Source: Monarcha castaneiventris obscurior (lineage: Eukaryota; Chordata; Aves; Passeriformes; Monarchidae). Taken from it: a stretch of 64,000 nucleotides of DNA. The stretch is taken from NCBI GenBank assembly GCA_026261815.1, contig JAMPIT010000174.1, positions 15,438,001-15,502,000 on the forward strand, written 5' to 3'. Below are positions 39,708 to 50,456 of the stretch, piece after piece (positions within the stretch are counted from its first letter, which is position 1; each line of letters opens with the position of its first letter). A model generated the notes under the pieces. That model made no database searches and was not told the DNA's origin. It was given only the letters and a program-made list of their open reading frames with translations. Position numbers and translations under genes: made by a program.

Positions 39708-41580
39708 AGTAAGCAATTTGTAAATACAAGTTAATCGCATTAACACAGAAGAATAGACACCCAAGCAGAGTCTGCTGAATGTCATACCATTTTGTCCAAT
39801 TTTATTGCAAGCAGTCTAGGTGGCATAAATCAGTCCTGGCTCTGTTTGCATTTCTATTTTTCCCTATGAATTAAAGGCAAGTCATATAGGGGGATAGAAG
39901 GCAGCATTTTAAAGCACTGAATTTATAGGTATTATCTCTAGTGGATATGTTTTGGTGTTGTTATTGGGAATATGGACTATTGGTAAAATTCTCATGAAAG
40001 TAGATACTTTACCTCCCATTAGAAGCCTGAAATTTCAGACTGAATTACATAATTATGGCCAAAATACCTCTCAGTCCCTAAGGTAAGGAAGGAGAGTACA
40101 AGACTATCCTAGCTATCCATCCTGGCTTTGAATGTGCTGTGCCTGTCTCTTTATAAGATTCTGTATGTGATCTCATGTACATTTAGGTGAACAGCCTCAA
40201 AAAAGTCCACAAGACCCATTCATTAACACTTTAGGTCTGCTAGGTTGACACACTGAGCACTTCAGTCTACACATTATTTGGCCTGGAGTTAAAGTGAAAA
40301 ACATTTCTGAAAGTCAAAGATGCTTGACTGCTGCAGGGTTCACAAAACAAAAGTATCAAAAGGTCCCTCATGTGTGCAAACTTATCTGCCCCAAAGTGCT
40401 TAAACTAGCAGAGCTAAACACAGAAATACAATTACAGTGTGATCTGAAAGACAAAAGACTGGGGGCAAAGAAAAATTCTTTGTCTTCCCTGGATCTCAGC
40501 GGCACTGAGGAAGACAAGTGACATATACTTGCTGATCCTTGCCATCAAAATCTTTGTCTTAGACTCAGTGTATTGGGGCAGTGATACTTAAATGAGGCTT
40601 TCCAGGAAGTCATCTCCAGGATGGTCTCTCCAGGCTGCCCCAGAAGGACTGGTTTGCCACTGAGCTGTGCAGGGACGTGAGGAAGTCCCCAGTGTGTGCA
40701 GCAATCCAGGGCATGTATTGTGAGGCTGCATTTCGTAATGGTGGGTATGAGTATGATATCAAATACATGTATCATTTTTTTTAAGAAAAAACAAACAAGG
40801 TCTGAGCCTTAGAAACAAAGGAGAGTGCATAGATTGCCTGTGAAACTGTGTAATTAGTATTTTGTATCAGCAAATAACATTGGGACCTTGTCCAAGCGTA
40901 AGTGTGCAGATCCTCTGTTGTGTAACAAAGTGGTCAGACATTCCACATTTTCAGGAATATTCCCCACATGCAGCAGTCAGACTCATCGAGATGACCCACC
41001 TTGGCTTCTAAGACAAATCCTGTCCTACTGCACACAATCAGCTGTTACAGTGATGTGTCCATTAAAACTGCTCCAGGGTGCTAATCCAGAGCAACCTTCT
41101 CCCTTTTGGCAATTGTTAAGAAAGAAAAAGTACAATTCCTTGGTAACTACACAGATCTGCCGAAATCTGATATTTCCCTTTCCTATTACTGCCACACTGA
41201 AGATTCCATTTTCTTTAGGGAAACCTCAAGAGGCAGTAATCTAGTTTTGAACTATTGCCATCACCTCTCTTAGCTGCCTAGATAACACTGCAAACTGTGA
41301 TATTTTTGTTGTTTAAAATACTTAAAAATGATCAAAAACCACAGGTGCAGGAAAACCAAGAACAATTTAGACATGGCTGCAGTAACATTAAGTAGTCTGA
41401 ACTTATCCATTCTGGACTTTTCCTGAGGAACACAAATAGACACAACTGTGATAAGAAATTTTACAAGATTATTTTATGTAGGTTCTTTAATCTGTTTATT
41501 AGAGCTGTCATTTTGAATAAAGATAACTTATTATAAACTAATAATATAATAAAAAAAAAATATCTATGAGTTCCTGTGCC

Positions 41581-41600
41581 TATATATATATTTTTTTTTT
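41581..41600. repeat. TA repeat followed by T run
   Basis: Five TA dinucleotides run directly into ten T bases. Simple sequence with no implied role. Confidence 0.9.
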
Positions 41601-42426
41601 GGCTATCCTATTAAATGGAGATTTCTATTAGACGGATAGACTGCTAATTGTGTCCTGAAATTTTGGTTTTCCAAGTAGCTTATTGCAGCTGTGAATTTCC
41701 AGGCAAAGCAGGCTCCGGTAGAAAAAATGCCAATTCTTCTTGAATATGGCATTCTGAGAAAATATTTCCTTTTCTTTCTTTTCCTTGAAATTATACTGAT
41801 GCAGGTTTCCATCAGAAATGAGCCTGGCCTCCTGCCAGATTATCTGAGAGAAGCTCAGATCATCTGTGGCTCTGGGAAACCTCAATGCATCGAGGTGTTT
41901 GGACTTCTGGCATCCTCTGCTTCAGCACAATTTGGGCACGTGGGCTGCTTTAGCAGCAGGGAATGTGGAGTAACTCAAGGGTTTAAAAGGTTCTGCACTT
42001 CCCAGGAAATGGGAGACAACTTAGAAATACTCCCCAAGCAGCATAAGGACTGTGTAGGGCAGGAGATGAGAAGAAGGAAGGTAGTAAAGGATTGAGGAGG
42101 GTCAGAGATTTCATCTGACCCAGACAAGAGAAGATTCATGGACTTGTCTCATCCTCAGCTGGAAAGCTCTAAATTTTCCCTATTCTTTTATCTATTACAA
42201 CACTGAGTGGAAACCTTTCAGCTTTTCTGGAGTCCTGGAAATACCGAATTGAGCCTCAAGGCCCACAGCTCTGGGGCATCTCAGTCTCACAGAATCCCTC
42301 AGATTCTCCGTATGGTTGTGCAAGAAGACCTGGACACCCTTGTTTCTAGTCCATTGTTTGATTTTAGGCAAATACATACGGAGCCTACCTTTAGTTTTTA
42401 AGGATATTTCTCCTTAAAGTAATGGG

Positions 42427-42440
42427 AAAAAAAAAAAAAA
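42427..42440 (+). repeat. Poly-A run
   Basis: Fourteen A bases followed by purine-rich DNA. No retrocopy body is recognisable next to it. Confidence 0.85.
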
Positions 42441-43795
42441 GGAAAAGTGAAATGGAAATGGAAAAACAGGCCAGGCACTGGTGACTGATTAATTTTCTTT
42501 TGACACATTGTTTTCCTAATGCCTTATTGGAATAGAATAACATTTGCATGAACAAGAAATCCACGAACATGGGCTTTTAATAATCAAACTGCTAACGTAA
42601 GTGTCATAGCAGTGTTTGGGTGATTAATGAAAGGTGTTTATAGCACCACTTATTCTGTTTCATTTTAGCAACTGTGCAAAACTCCTTACAGGGTGTATGA
42701 CATGTTGCTCCCTTTATAGAGCAGTCTCCATATGTTCATTAAGGTGGAAAAAAATAAGGAAGCTAAATGCAGGTGTCAGCTGAAACCTGCAGAGGATCAC
42801 TGCTTCATTGGTTTGTGCTTTCTTCTTTGATTTGCAATTAACATATTTCAGGACTTCAGACATGTTTTGCCTGTTGTCCCTGGGGTACCATCGCTCCGTT
42901 TGTGTGGTTTGATTTCTTTCTTCCTTTTTATTTTTGCTTTTTAAGTATTACATTTTTACTGACACAAAGAAAGATATCTGAGGGCAGAAAATATTCTGCT
43001 GCATCCAACTGCCATGGGATGGCATATTAGGGTATTTGCTTCTTCCCTACTTTTTTTTTTAAATTACATAGTTATCTTAATGCTGAGGACCTTGAAATCT
43101 CTTGGGAAGACCATCTTAAATAAGGAATCAAAACAATTCGGGCTTCTCATCACAACTGTGAATTGAAAAATAAGCACACACACTATATTCACTCCCCTAA
43201 CAGGGAGACTTTATGGAGCCTGTATTGAATGATGAAATGCAGCAAGTTTTTATATTTGTATGGTAAGTAATGAGGTGCATTACATGGGACCGAACTACTG
43301 CAGCCATCCCAGGAGAATCCAGTATGGCAACGTTTCAGAAAATCTCTGACTGCACCTCCTCCCTCTTGCCTCCTGCCTTCTGTCGCCTCCTCTTCCTGTC
43401 TTGGTCACCTCTGCTGTGTTGCAACAAAGAAGTGAGCAATATTAATTTGGTGGAGCTTCTGCCCTGACTTGCAAAGTTAAGAACCCGAGGAAAGCAGCTT
43501 GAAAAACATCTTCTGTGGAGGATTCCTCATGAGAGTGGGTGGTGAGAAAAGCTGATATCTCGGCAGAGCTACCATAGGTCATTCTGTCCGTCCTCAAAAT
43601 GGCCAGAAATCCAGAGGAGAAACTCCTTTTGCATATTGGCAACCCTTGTGGTGGTATTTGAAAGGAGGTAGTTGTCATGCTTAGCATTTACATGTTCAGA
43701 AGCTAATGCTCCTACTCAGAGGAGGAAGTTAAGTCATCCAAAATCCTGGGGAGAAGGGGGAAGCTAGTTTCATTTACAGGAGCCAATGTGCTAAC

Positions 43796-43812
43796 AAAAA
43801 AAAAAAAAAAAA
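43796..43812 (+). repeat. Poly-A run
   Basis: Seventeen A bases. No recognisable retrocopy upstream and no flanking duplication seen. Confidence 0.85.
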
Positions 43813-45592
43813 TGGAAACAGAGAGATATGGATGGGTGCCATGGGTGAGTGAAAACATTTTTTCAGGATTCAGTGTTATCTCACAGACTTTCTACATCCT
43901 ATGCTGTTTATGCCAGTAGAAATGTCAGTACAGCAAAAGGATGCATCATCCATTTCTTGGACATGATAATATCAGCAGGGCTCATTTCTGTGTGCTTCAC
44001 ATGGCTTCCTTTTGAAGGTGCCTGCCTCAGATTTTTAATATCAGCTTCATCTATAAATGTAGGACTGCATTACACACTCTCTTGTGTGTGTAAATGTCTT
44101 TTAAATCTCTTACCATTCAGCTGAATTAATTGTTATGACCAAGGAAGGGAATCATGAAAATTTTCCTCCTGTTCTCAGTCTCAGGCCATTTCCTTATCCA
44201 GTATAATCCTAGTTCTTCCTTAAAATATTAAAGAAACTGAAACTTTTTGGAGAAAGTATGAGCTACCCCTTTCTGAAACACTTTAGTCCTTTTCTGTCTC
44301 CTAACTGTGAGCTGATATAGGTGCTGAAGCTTCTAAAGTGTAAAATTTGCCTCGGTCCTTACTGTTATTGCTGAGGAGGTAAGTAGGTGAAAACATTTAA
44401 ACACAAGGAAAAATTTAAAACCTTTTGTTTAAATAGAGAAACTTGCTATGTTTTAGATTGCATGCAAATTGAACAAGGCATGGATGAGCCATAGATGTTA
44501 GAATTCAGTATTCTTATGTTGAACCTGATTTGTGTTTATACAGGGCAACATTTTGCAGAAGTCTCATACTGTAAAAAAACTGCTGTGGCTGCCATGACAT
44601 GGACATATAAATGTGAAGATACTCATTATTCCAGCTACTTTTTAAACCTCATGTATGACATTCTCCCCAGTAAAATTTTTAGGCTCCTTATTATAGTTCA
44701 GGTAAGAGATCTGCATGTTAAACAGCTGAGATTGCATTGGGCTGGTGTAGCTGGGCAGAGTTGCTTGTTGTCAAAAGGGCCTAGGTATTACTTTGGGGAA
44801 TTTTTCTTCATCCAGAGAGAGTCCAATCCATGAAACAAAAGATATTTGAGCCTGGGTATTCTTGCCTTCTCAGCTTATCAGCAAGAAACTTTGGAAATGA
44901 TACATGCATATATGACATAAAATGCTAAAGAATGAACTGAACTAATTTTTTTCTTGAGGATCTTTCTAACCAGGAACTTTGGGGATAGCATGATGGAAAT
45001 TTATATATTCTTTATTGCATCTTTAACCAGTTGCTGTCCCTCTAGTTGTTGTTTATGCTTATTTTCACCTAATATCCCATTTGAAAACATTTTACTGATT
45101 CGGTGCTCAAATCTTTCCATTTTCTTCTTGTCTGGTTTGGTAAGGAAAGTGGGAGTAGAAATGGAGAAAAAAAACCCTGCAAGTTTGTTTTTAGGCCATC
45201 TTTCCTTTGGGGCAGAAGTTGTTGGTGAATGACAGCTGCTGTTACAACGGCTCTAAAATACAGAACATCTCTTTACATAACAACACCTTAAACAGATTTC
45301 AGAAATGCTATTTGCAGGGAATAGTGTAAGCCTGGGTGCGCTCAGCTGTCTGTAATACACTTTTCCTCTTTAAAACCAGTATTTGAACACACAGTGGCCA
45401 CAGTAATTTATGGAGCAAACCCTGAAAAATTCTAAATCAGGATTAGTGTCTATTAGCTCTATTAAGTTCTATTTGGCAGTCAACCAAAGTGTCAGCTGAG
45501 CTCACATTCCTCTTTATCCAGTAACTCATACTGGAGAAGGCACATGTACAATATCAAGTGGAAAAAGGTGTCCGGGGTAATGCTGCATCTAT

Positions 45593-45773
45593 CAGGCCAA
45601 ATTCTCTGCTGGCATAACTCACAGTATTTCCAAGCCAGATCTTTCAGAATAGCCCGTCTGTCTCAAATTAATTTTTCGCATTCACTTTTTAATAAGCAAC
45701 TTTCCAAGCAACGAGGGTTTTTTAGCTGCATGACTCCTATTAAAGTCAATAGGAGTCATGTGGCTAAAACCCT
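45593..45773. mobile_element. Relic of a palindromic DNA element ending in a hairpin
   Basis: The stretch starts with 'ggccaaattctctgctggca' and 'taactcacag'. This resembles the arm of an amniote foldback element that I recall as 'ggccaaattctgctctcagt' with a centre 'actccattgaagtcaatgg'. The hairpin at 45714-45773 has just such a centre (actcctattaaagtcaatag). About 100 bp between the two parts is too diverged to place, so the link is an inference. No coding capacity. The family name is uncertain. Confidence 0.5.
45714..45773. repeat. Strong hairpin (26-bp stem, 6-base loop)
   Basis: The left arm (45714-45741) and right arm (45748-45773) pair along 26 positions. There are two adjacent changes that would be G:U pairs in RNA from the plus strand, and one 2-base bulge (extra TT at the T run near 45718-45723). 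The loop is AAAGTC (45742-45747). The stem is much better preserved than the rest of the presumed element. Size is within the range of microRNA precursors, but the flanks do not obviously extend the stem and I recognise no known microRNA. A foldback-transposon centre is the preferred reading. Confidence 0.88.
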
Positions 45774-46512
45774 ATGTGATGCTTGAATTTATTGGAAATT
45801 GGCATCTGCTGCTGAGAGCACTTCTATTGTTTGGTCTTCCTGCCCAATCATCACTTTCTGCCTGGCCATGTAGCCCCTTGTGCTCCTACTTGCTGGAATC
45901 TCCATGCCTAACCTTTCTATTCCTTCCCCAATATCCTTTCACACTAAAAATAAAAGAGCCTCCTCTGTAGAATCATTACTGCCTCATGCCCTTTTGTTTG
46001 GATTTTCTGTGCGTGGCCTTTTTGTTCAGCCTCAGCTGTTGCTGAACTTTGCTGTTGGCTGCACTGAATCGTTGCATTGTTCCTGCAATCACTTACATTT
46101 GCACAATACTGCAGGATCTGGGGAGATGAAAGGTGCTCTGCACACAAAAGCCTGGCTCCTTACCATTTCATTTTGAAATGATAGGGGTTAAAATACCATC
46201 AAGTCGGTCTGATGTCATTGCTTTACTAAAAAATCAGCTTCTAGCAGGTGTTATCAATTATTACCTGGGAATTTCTTGCTTCCCCAAAATGTTTCTTAAC
46301 TGGAAATAAGTTCCACTGCAATTTCTCAGAGAAGTTTTAATCGGTGGGAATGTGGGCTGCAAAACCAACCCTTAGAGCATTGTTACAGAATTTACACACG
46401 AATAACTGAAAGGAGTGTATATTTTGTTAAAAATACCAAAAGAACTTTTTGCTTGGTTCCCTATGCATTTTATATGAACATGTATATGGACAGTTTTCTC
46501 ATTTGTATTATT
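45774..46512. other. Unique non-coding DNA
   Basis: No gene is recognised. Overlapping frames at 45758-46176 (70 and 98 codons on plus, 67 on minus) have no familiar motif and share the same G+C-richer patch. Confidence 0.6.
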
Positions 46513-46605
46513 ATCATAGAATCATAGAATGATTTGTGTTGGAAGGGATCCTAGAGGTCATCTAGTTCCAAACCCCCTGCCACAGGCAGGGACACCTTCT
46601 ACTAG
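46513..46605 (-). mobile_element. CR1 LINE 3' fragment
   Basis: Reversed CR1 3' end: tail units (ATCATAGAATCATAGAATGA), 'ttggaagggatcctagaggt', 'catctagttccaaaccccct', 'cacaggcagggacaccttct', 'actaga'. It stops there and runs straight into a CR1 tail in the other direction (46606-46653). The tail is close to the standard avian form. Confidence 0.93.
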
Positions 46606-46653
46606 AGCCAAACCCAAGCCATTCTGTGATTCTGTTCTTCTGTGATTCAGTGA
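46606..46653 (+). mobile_element. CR1 LINE tail in opposite orientation
   Basis: Sense-strand CR1 terminus of about 48 bp: 'ccaaacccaagcc', ATTCTGTGATTCTG, TTCTTCTGTGATTCAGTGA. It abuts the minus-strand CR1 directly, so the two 3' ends form an imperfect inverted repeat (46513-46535 against 46619-46653). Two explanations fit: two separate insertions with a later deletion, or one insertion that underwent inversion (twin-priming type) during integration. Confidence 0.75.
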
Positions 46654-47980
46654 TGAAGATTTATTCTTCTCCCAAAAGTGGCTGTGAACATCTGAGTTTT
46701 AAAAAAAGTTTTATTTAATAGCAATCTACTGGAGTTCACACACACACAGTTTTAAGACCACCATATAGGAAAATTGCTAATGACTGAGTCTGGGTATTGC
46801 ACAGCTGTATAATGAAGGGTAGAGGCTGTCCAGTATTCTCAAGAGAAAGTGTAATTCAGATTCCTTCAGGTACTATATCTTTTTTTAAAATAATCTTTGG
46901 ATTGATCTATCAGGCAGCGCTAGTCAAGCAACTTGCCAGTCAGCCTGGCTAAAGTAAAATGAAGATTATCTTCAAGGAAGATCTTGAAGAGCAACAGAGC
47001 ACCAAATGAATACAGAACTCTTTCTGGTACAGTTATTGTTGAAAACCTCATGTTTTAACATGGATGCACTGCACAAGAAGACCCTCAGTGTTTCCCTGTA
47101 AGAAAATTTTACATTTATTCAGGCTATCATAGGCTGAAAAATCTTAAAAATATTTTTTTTTTATTCACTGAGTGGCTTTAATGCTTACCTAGGTTTGCCA
47201 GATATTCAGAAGCTTATTTGTCTATCAGAGGTGCAGCACTTATGGTGAAAGTGTCAGTCCTTGAACATCCCTCTTTGCCCTCATTAGTTGGGAGTGTGCT
47301 AAAATAAAAGGAGTCATTTTCTCTTATGCCTCTTTCCTCCCCAGTCTTGCTTCTCTTACAACCAGAATAATGTGAGTTATTGGCAATCGCTGTGACCATC
47401 TTTCAGGGTTTACCCTGAAAAAAATAGATTCATGTTCTTACTACATTTTCTTGGTAAGGCTGCTGCTGGCCAAGCAAAATTGCAAGTGCGTTTCCATTTG
47501 ACAGGGTTTGGAATGACCTTTGCTCATCTTCCACAGGATTTTCTGTGGAACATTTACTGTAGCCATGTTTGCCAAAGTGGTATTTTTCAGATTTTCCACT
47601 TTTTTGAAGTCTGGTGTTTGTCCTGAGAAGTAATTTGTTAGTAAACAAAACATACCAGAAACTATCAAAGGTAAAATGTGTAAGATGAGCACATACAACA
47701 AAAGTGCTGATAGTAATATTAACATTTTGGAATAGGACAGGAGATAAGATATGTGTTTTTGAAGAAAAATTAAGAAACTTTTAGTTAAAAAATAGTCTAT
47801 CTGGCGTGAATCTGACCTGAGCTAAATCTGAACTGCCCTGGAGAAAGCAAAAAACTGTGCCACAGTGCAGAACATCCAAACTAAGCAATCCTCCCGATAA
47901 AAGATTTAGCACAAAGTTAGTTTTAAACTAAAGAAGACCATCACTTTAATCTTTTTGCTTGATTTCCCTTTCAAACACAG
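46654..47980. other. Unique AT-rich non-coding DNA
   Basis: No gene is recognised. Frames up to 94 codons (minus strand, 47441-47725) overlap plus-strand frames of similar size and have no familiar motif. The last 30 bases form the pyrimidine tract of the exon-like block that follows. Confidence 0.6.
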
Positions 47981-48094
47981 TCATCCATTTAGTTCCCTGC
48001 TGTCCTCATGAAGAATTTCCTTACGATGAAATCAGGGTTCAGAGATTTATTATGCAACGAGCAGAGCAGGTTCAAGCTGATAAAGGCTTCCTGG
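47981..48094 (+). other. Exon-like block, 114 bp, product unknown
   Basis: A pyrimidine-rich tract ending TTTCAAACACAG (to 47980) is followed by 114 bp and then a full-consensus donor CTGG/GTGAGT (48091-48100). Of the three plus-strand frames only one is open throughout: two bases complete a codon, 37 codons follow, one base is left over, so the exon would be phase 1-1 and could be added or skipped without shifting frame. The peptide includes HLVPCCPHEEFPYDEIRVQR followed by FIMQRAEQVQADKGFL; I do not recognise it, and it has no signal peptide, membrane segment or known domain. No partner exon was found in the window. An open 114-bp block between splice-like words can arise by chance; an exon of a large gene whose other exons lie outside is the alternative. 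Confidence 0.3.
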
Positions 48095-48438
48095 GTGAGT
48101 GAAGGATGCTTAATGCCAGGAAAGATACTCTTTTAATGTGAGGTTCTTGACCATTTATTACATAAAAATGTTAATCTGATAGTGTTTTTAATCTGCTTGT
48201 TATCAGTGGCGGCTGCTTGGTGCTAAAGACAAGATAAAAGGCAGAGCTGAAGAAGCAGATTTGGGGAACACTCACTCAGTTAACATGCTGGATGCAACAC
48301 ACCTACTTCCCATTTATCTGCTCTTCCAGAGTGAGGAGCAGGGGGATTACGGCTGCGATAAGGCACAGCTTGGTGGGCTGATTGGGCAGCAGGGTGCGTG
48401 TGCTGAAAGGACACTGCGCCAGAGATAAGCCGCGATAA
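48078..48438. promoter_or_regulatory. Cluster of GATA-factor motifs
   Basis: Seven GATAA words lie within 361 bp: plus-strand TGATAA (48078-48083), AGATAA (48232-48237), CGATAA (48356-48361), AGATAA (48423-48428) and CGATAA (48433-48438); minus-strand TGATAA (48200-48205) and AGATAA (48314-48319). In random sequence of even composition about 0.7 would be expected on both strands together. Three of the seven match the preferred WGATAR form completely (48232, 48314, 48423) and two more are TGATAA, also WGATAR. Clusters of this kind are typical of enhancers bound by GATA factors (established). The block is G+C-richer than its surroundings. Use in the cell is inference. Confidence 0.42.
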
Positions 48439-49657
48439 AGGCTGGGACAGTCATTTCCCAGGAGGCTCTGCAGAGTGGAGAATTTGCTTTACATGCCATT
48501 TCAAGGGGTTCTCCAAAAGCAGAATATTTAATCCCTTCTCACCTGTCCACACGCCCCTCCCGCCCCGCAAGCTGCTGGGTGACCTGTAGAATTCATGGAG
48601 CCAAACTTCCTGCAGATTTTGCGTCCGTGTTGTGCCCTGGGCTTGTTCCAGCTAACGTATGGGCTGGTCCTTCCCGTGAAATCTTGGCAGCAGGAGACAC
48701 TGCGATTAGTGCTGCCTTTTGTGCGTGCAAAACCAATTGCTGGTGTAAAATATAGAGTGGCTGTCAAACTGGGCTGAAGTCTCTCATGGACTCAGGAGTT
48801 ATTGGCCTGGAGGACAAGCACTGTTATCATATGAGCCTTGTATTCTGAGAAGACCAAGATAAATGTTATCTCTGTCTGCAAGACAAAAAATACAGACTTT
48901 TTCTCCTGGGATTTGGCTCAGTAGTAAACTTTTCAGATTTGAGTTGACACAAATATCTTCAATCAGTCAAGTAGCTGGATAGCAAACAGCTTGGCCATTT
49001 CAAAAAATGTCGGGGATTAAAATCATTGACCCTAGCATGAAACCATGACCAGAGTCCAAGCTTTTCTTGCCTAAGGAGATATGAACTCATTTCCTGCACT
49101 GAATCCCCCATATTTCCCACCATCTAGTAGACTACCATAGCAACCAGTCGCATTTTTACTTTGGGATGATCTGCTTTTTACCCAAAAGAGACATTTACAG
49201 TTATCATTTCTGTTGAAATCAATAAAAAAGGCTTCTTTGGCAATGTAAACTTACACTGCTGAGAAACTTCCAGCAATGTTGTGGGCTGACAGTAAATTCG
49301 CACAGCATTTGGTCTGAATGGGTACAGCCTGTGCAGGCACAAGCACACTGTGTTATTGTGACTTCAGGAGGAGCCATGGATGCACAAGTTGGGTGCATCT
49401 AGAAGCAAGCTACACATTAGGCAAATAAAACATTTGAAATTACTCTGAAAGCCACTTTGAAGCGAACGGGCTGAAGTCTGCACATGCTTTGGTGTAGTGT
49501 GGATGTGAACTGGTCAGTCACAGACAAATGGGTAGAGCTGGATGGGTGCTATGCAGGTGCTGCCCAGCATCTCCTACTCAGTGAAGCCAGTGGATTACCA
49601 GAAATACTGAATCACACCTTGAAGTTAAGAAGGATTTCTCTATCTTCAAGCAATCTT
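48439..49657. other. Unique non-coding DNA
   Basis: No gene is recognised. 48528-48777 is the G+C-richest patch in the area, with a few CpG sites and frames on both strands (79 codons minus, 60 plus). It is too short and too poor in CpG to call a CpG island. No repeat was recognised. Confidence 0.6.
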
Positions 49658-49748
49658 GTCTAGTGGAAGTTGACCCTGCCCATGGCAGGTGGGCTGGAAC
49701 TAGATGACATTTGAGGTCCCTTCCAAACCAAACTGTTCTAGGATTCTA
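49658..49748 (+). mobile_element. CR1 LINE 3' fragment
   Basis: Sense-strand CR1 3' end of about 91 bp: 'gtctagtggaagttgaccct', 'gcccatggcaggtgggctgg', 'aactagatgacatttgaggt', 'cccttccaaaccaaactgtt', then one worn tail unit 'ctaggattct'. It is 5'-truncated. Moderate divergence. Confidence 0.93.
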
Positions 49749-50295
49749 CCCACTAAATCCAAGGGAGACACATATTAGCAATCCTACATCATAGGTATTT
49801 TCGTTTGTGAGGGAAACAAGTGTTACAGTGAACAAAACTCCCAAAGGCAGAGCAAAATAAATGAAAAGTCAAGTGCTTGCTCCTTAGTCAGACATTCACC
49901 TGCTGATCCACTTAACTGCATTTAGAAATGAGTGTGTGCTGGGGAGGTGTGTAACTAATATCCAGAACACTCAAAGTTCCACATTTCCCCCAAAAGCAAT
50001 ATTAGCAGAAGGGTTCACTGAAGAAACTGGGCAATACCTTGCTGTAAAGACTGTTTAAATTAAGGTTTTCTCTTGAATTCATATCTGGAAGCTCCTTGCT
50101 CAAGCACCAAGATAGAGAAGCCTCCACTGATGCTGCTTTTACGTAGAGAACTTCAATCTTTTCATCACACCAACTGAGGAACTGTGTGTCTAGACAGGAT
50201 GTGGTCACTGCTAAACTGAATTCTAGTTGATCTGAAGACCTAAAGTCCTGTCATATTAATTTAATCTTGGAAAACAAAACAAAACAATCTATCTA
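49749..50295. other. Unique DNA between two CR1 ends
   Basis: No gene or other repeat is recognised. An A/C-rich stretch (about 50272-50286) and a 68-codon minus-strand frame (50002-50208) without familiar motif are all that stand out. Confidence 0.6.
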
Positions 50296-50456
50296 GTGGT
50301 TACAGCACCAAGATTCCCAGAGCCCAAGGAGTGTTTGCACAATGCTCTCAGGCACGTGATGTGGTTCTTGGGCTTGTCTTGTGCAGGGTCAGGAGCTGGA
50401 ATGATGATCCTTGTGGATCTCTTCCAGCTCAGGATATTCTATGATTCTGTCATTCT
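50296..50456 (+). mobile_element. CR1 LINE 3' end of a third type
   Basis: Sense-strand element of about 160 bp: 'tgcacaatgctctcaggcac', 'gtgatgtggttcttgggctt', 'gtcttgtgcagggtcaggag', 'ctggaatgatgatccttgtg', 'gatctcttccagctcagga', then the tail TATTCTATGATTCTGTCATTC. The 'cttccagctcaggatattct' ending sets it apart from the copies ending 'cttccaacccaaac', so it belongs to another avian CR1 subfamily. The 84-codon frame that overlaps it (50296-50550) comes from the element. Confidence 0.92.

Larger units (their letters stand above)
39708..45592. other. Unique non-coding DNA
   Basis: No gene is recognised. Frames up to 134 codons (41691-42095) occur on both strands and none translates to anything familiar. 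Simple sequence: TA-T tract at 41581-41600, A runs at 42427-42440 and 43796-43812. The 43280-43440 part is pyrimidine-rich with more C than its surroundings. No RNA gene or recognisable transposon was identified. Confidence 0.6.

Noticed and set aside
41691..42095. 134-codon plus-strand frame
   Set aside because: No recognisable motif, no splice partner, and minus-strand frames overlap its first half.
48528..48777. Possible CpG island or promoter
   Set aside because: Only a few CpG sites over about 250 bp, below what would be expected of a bird promoter island.
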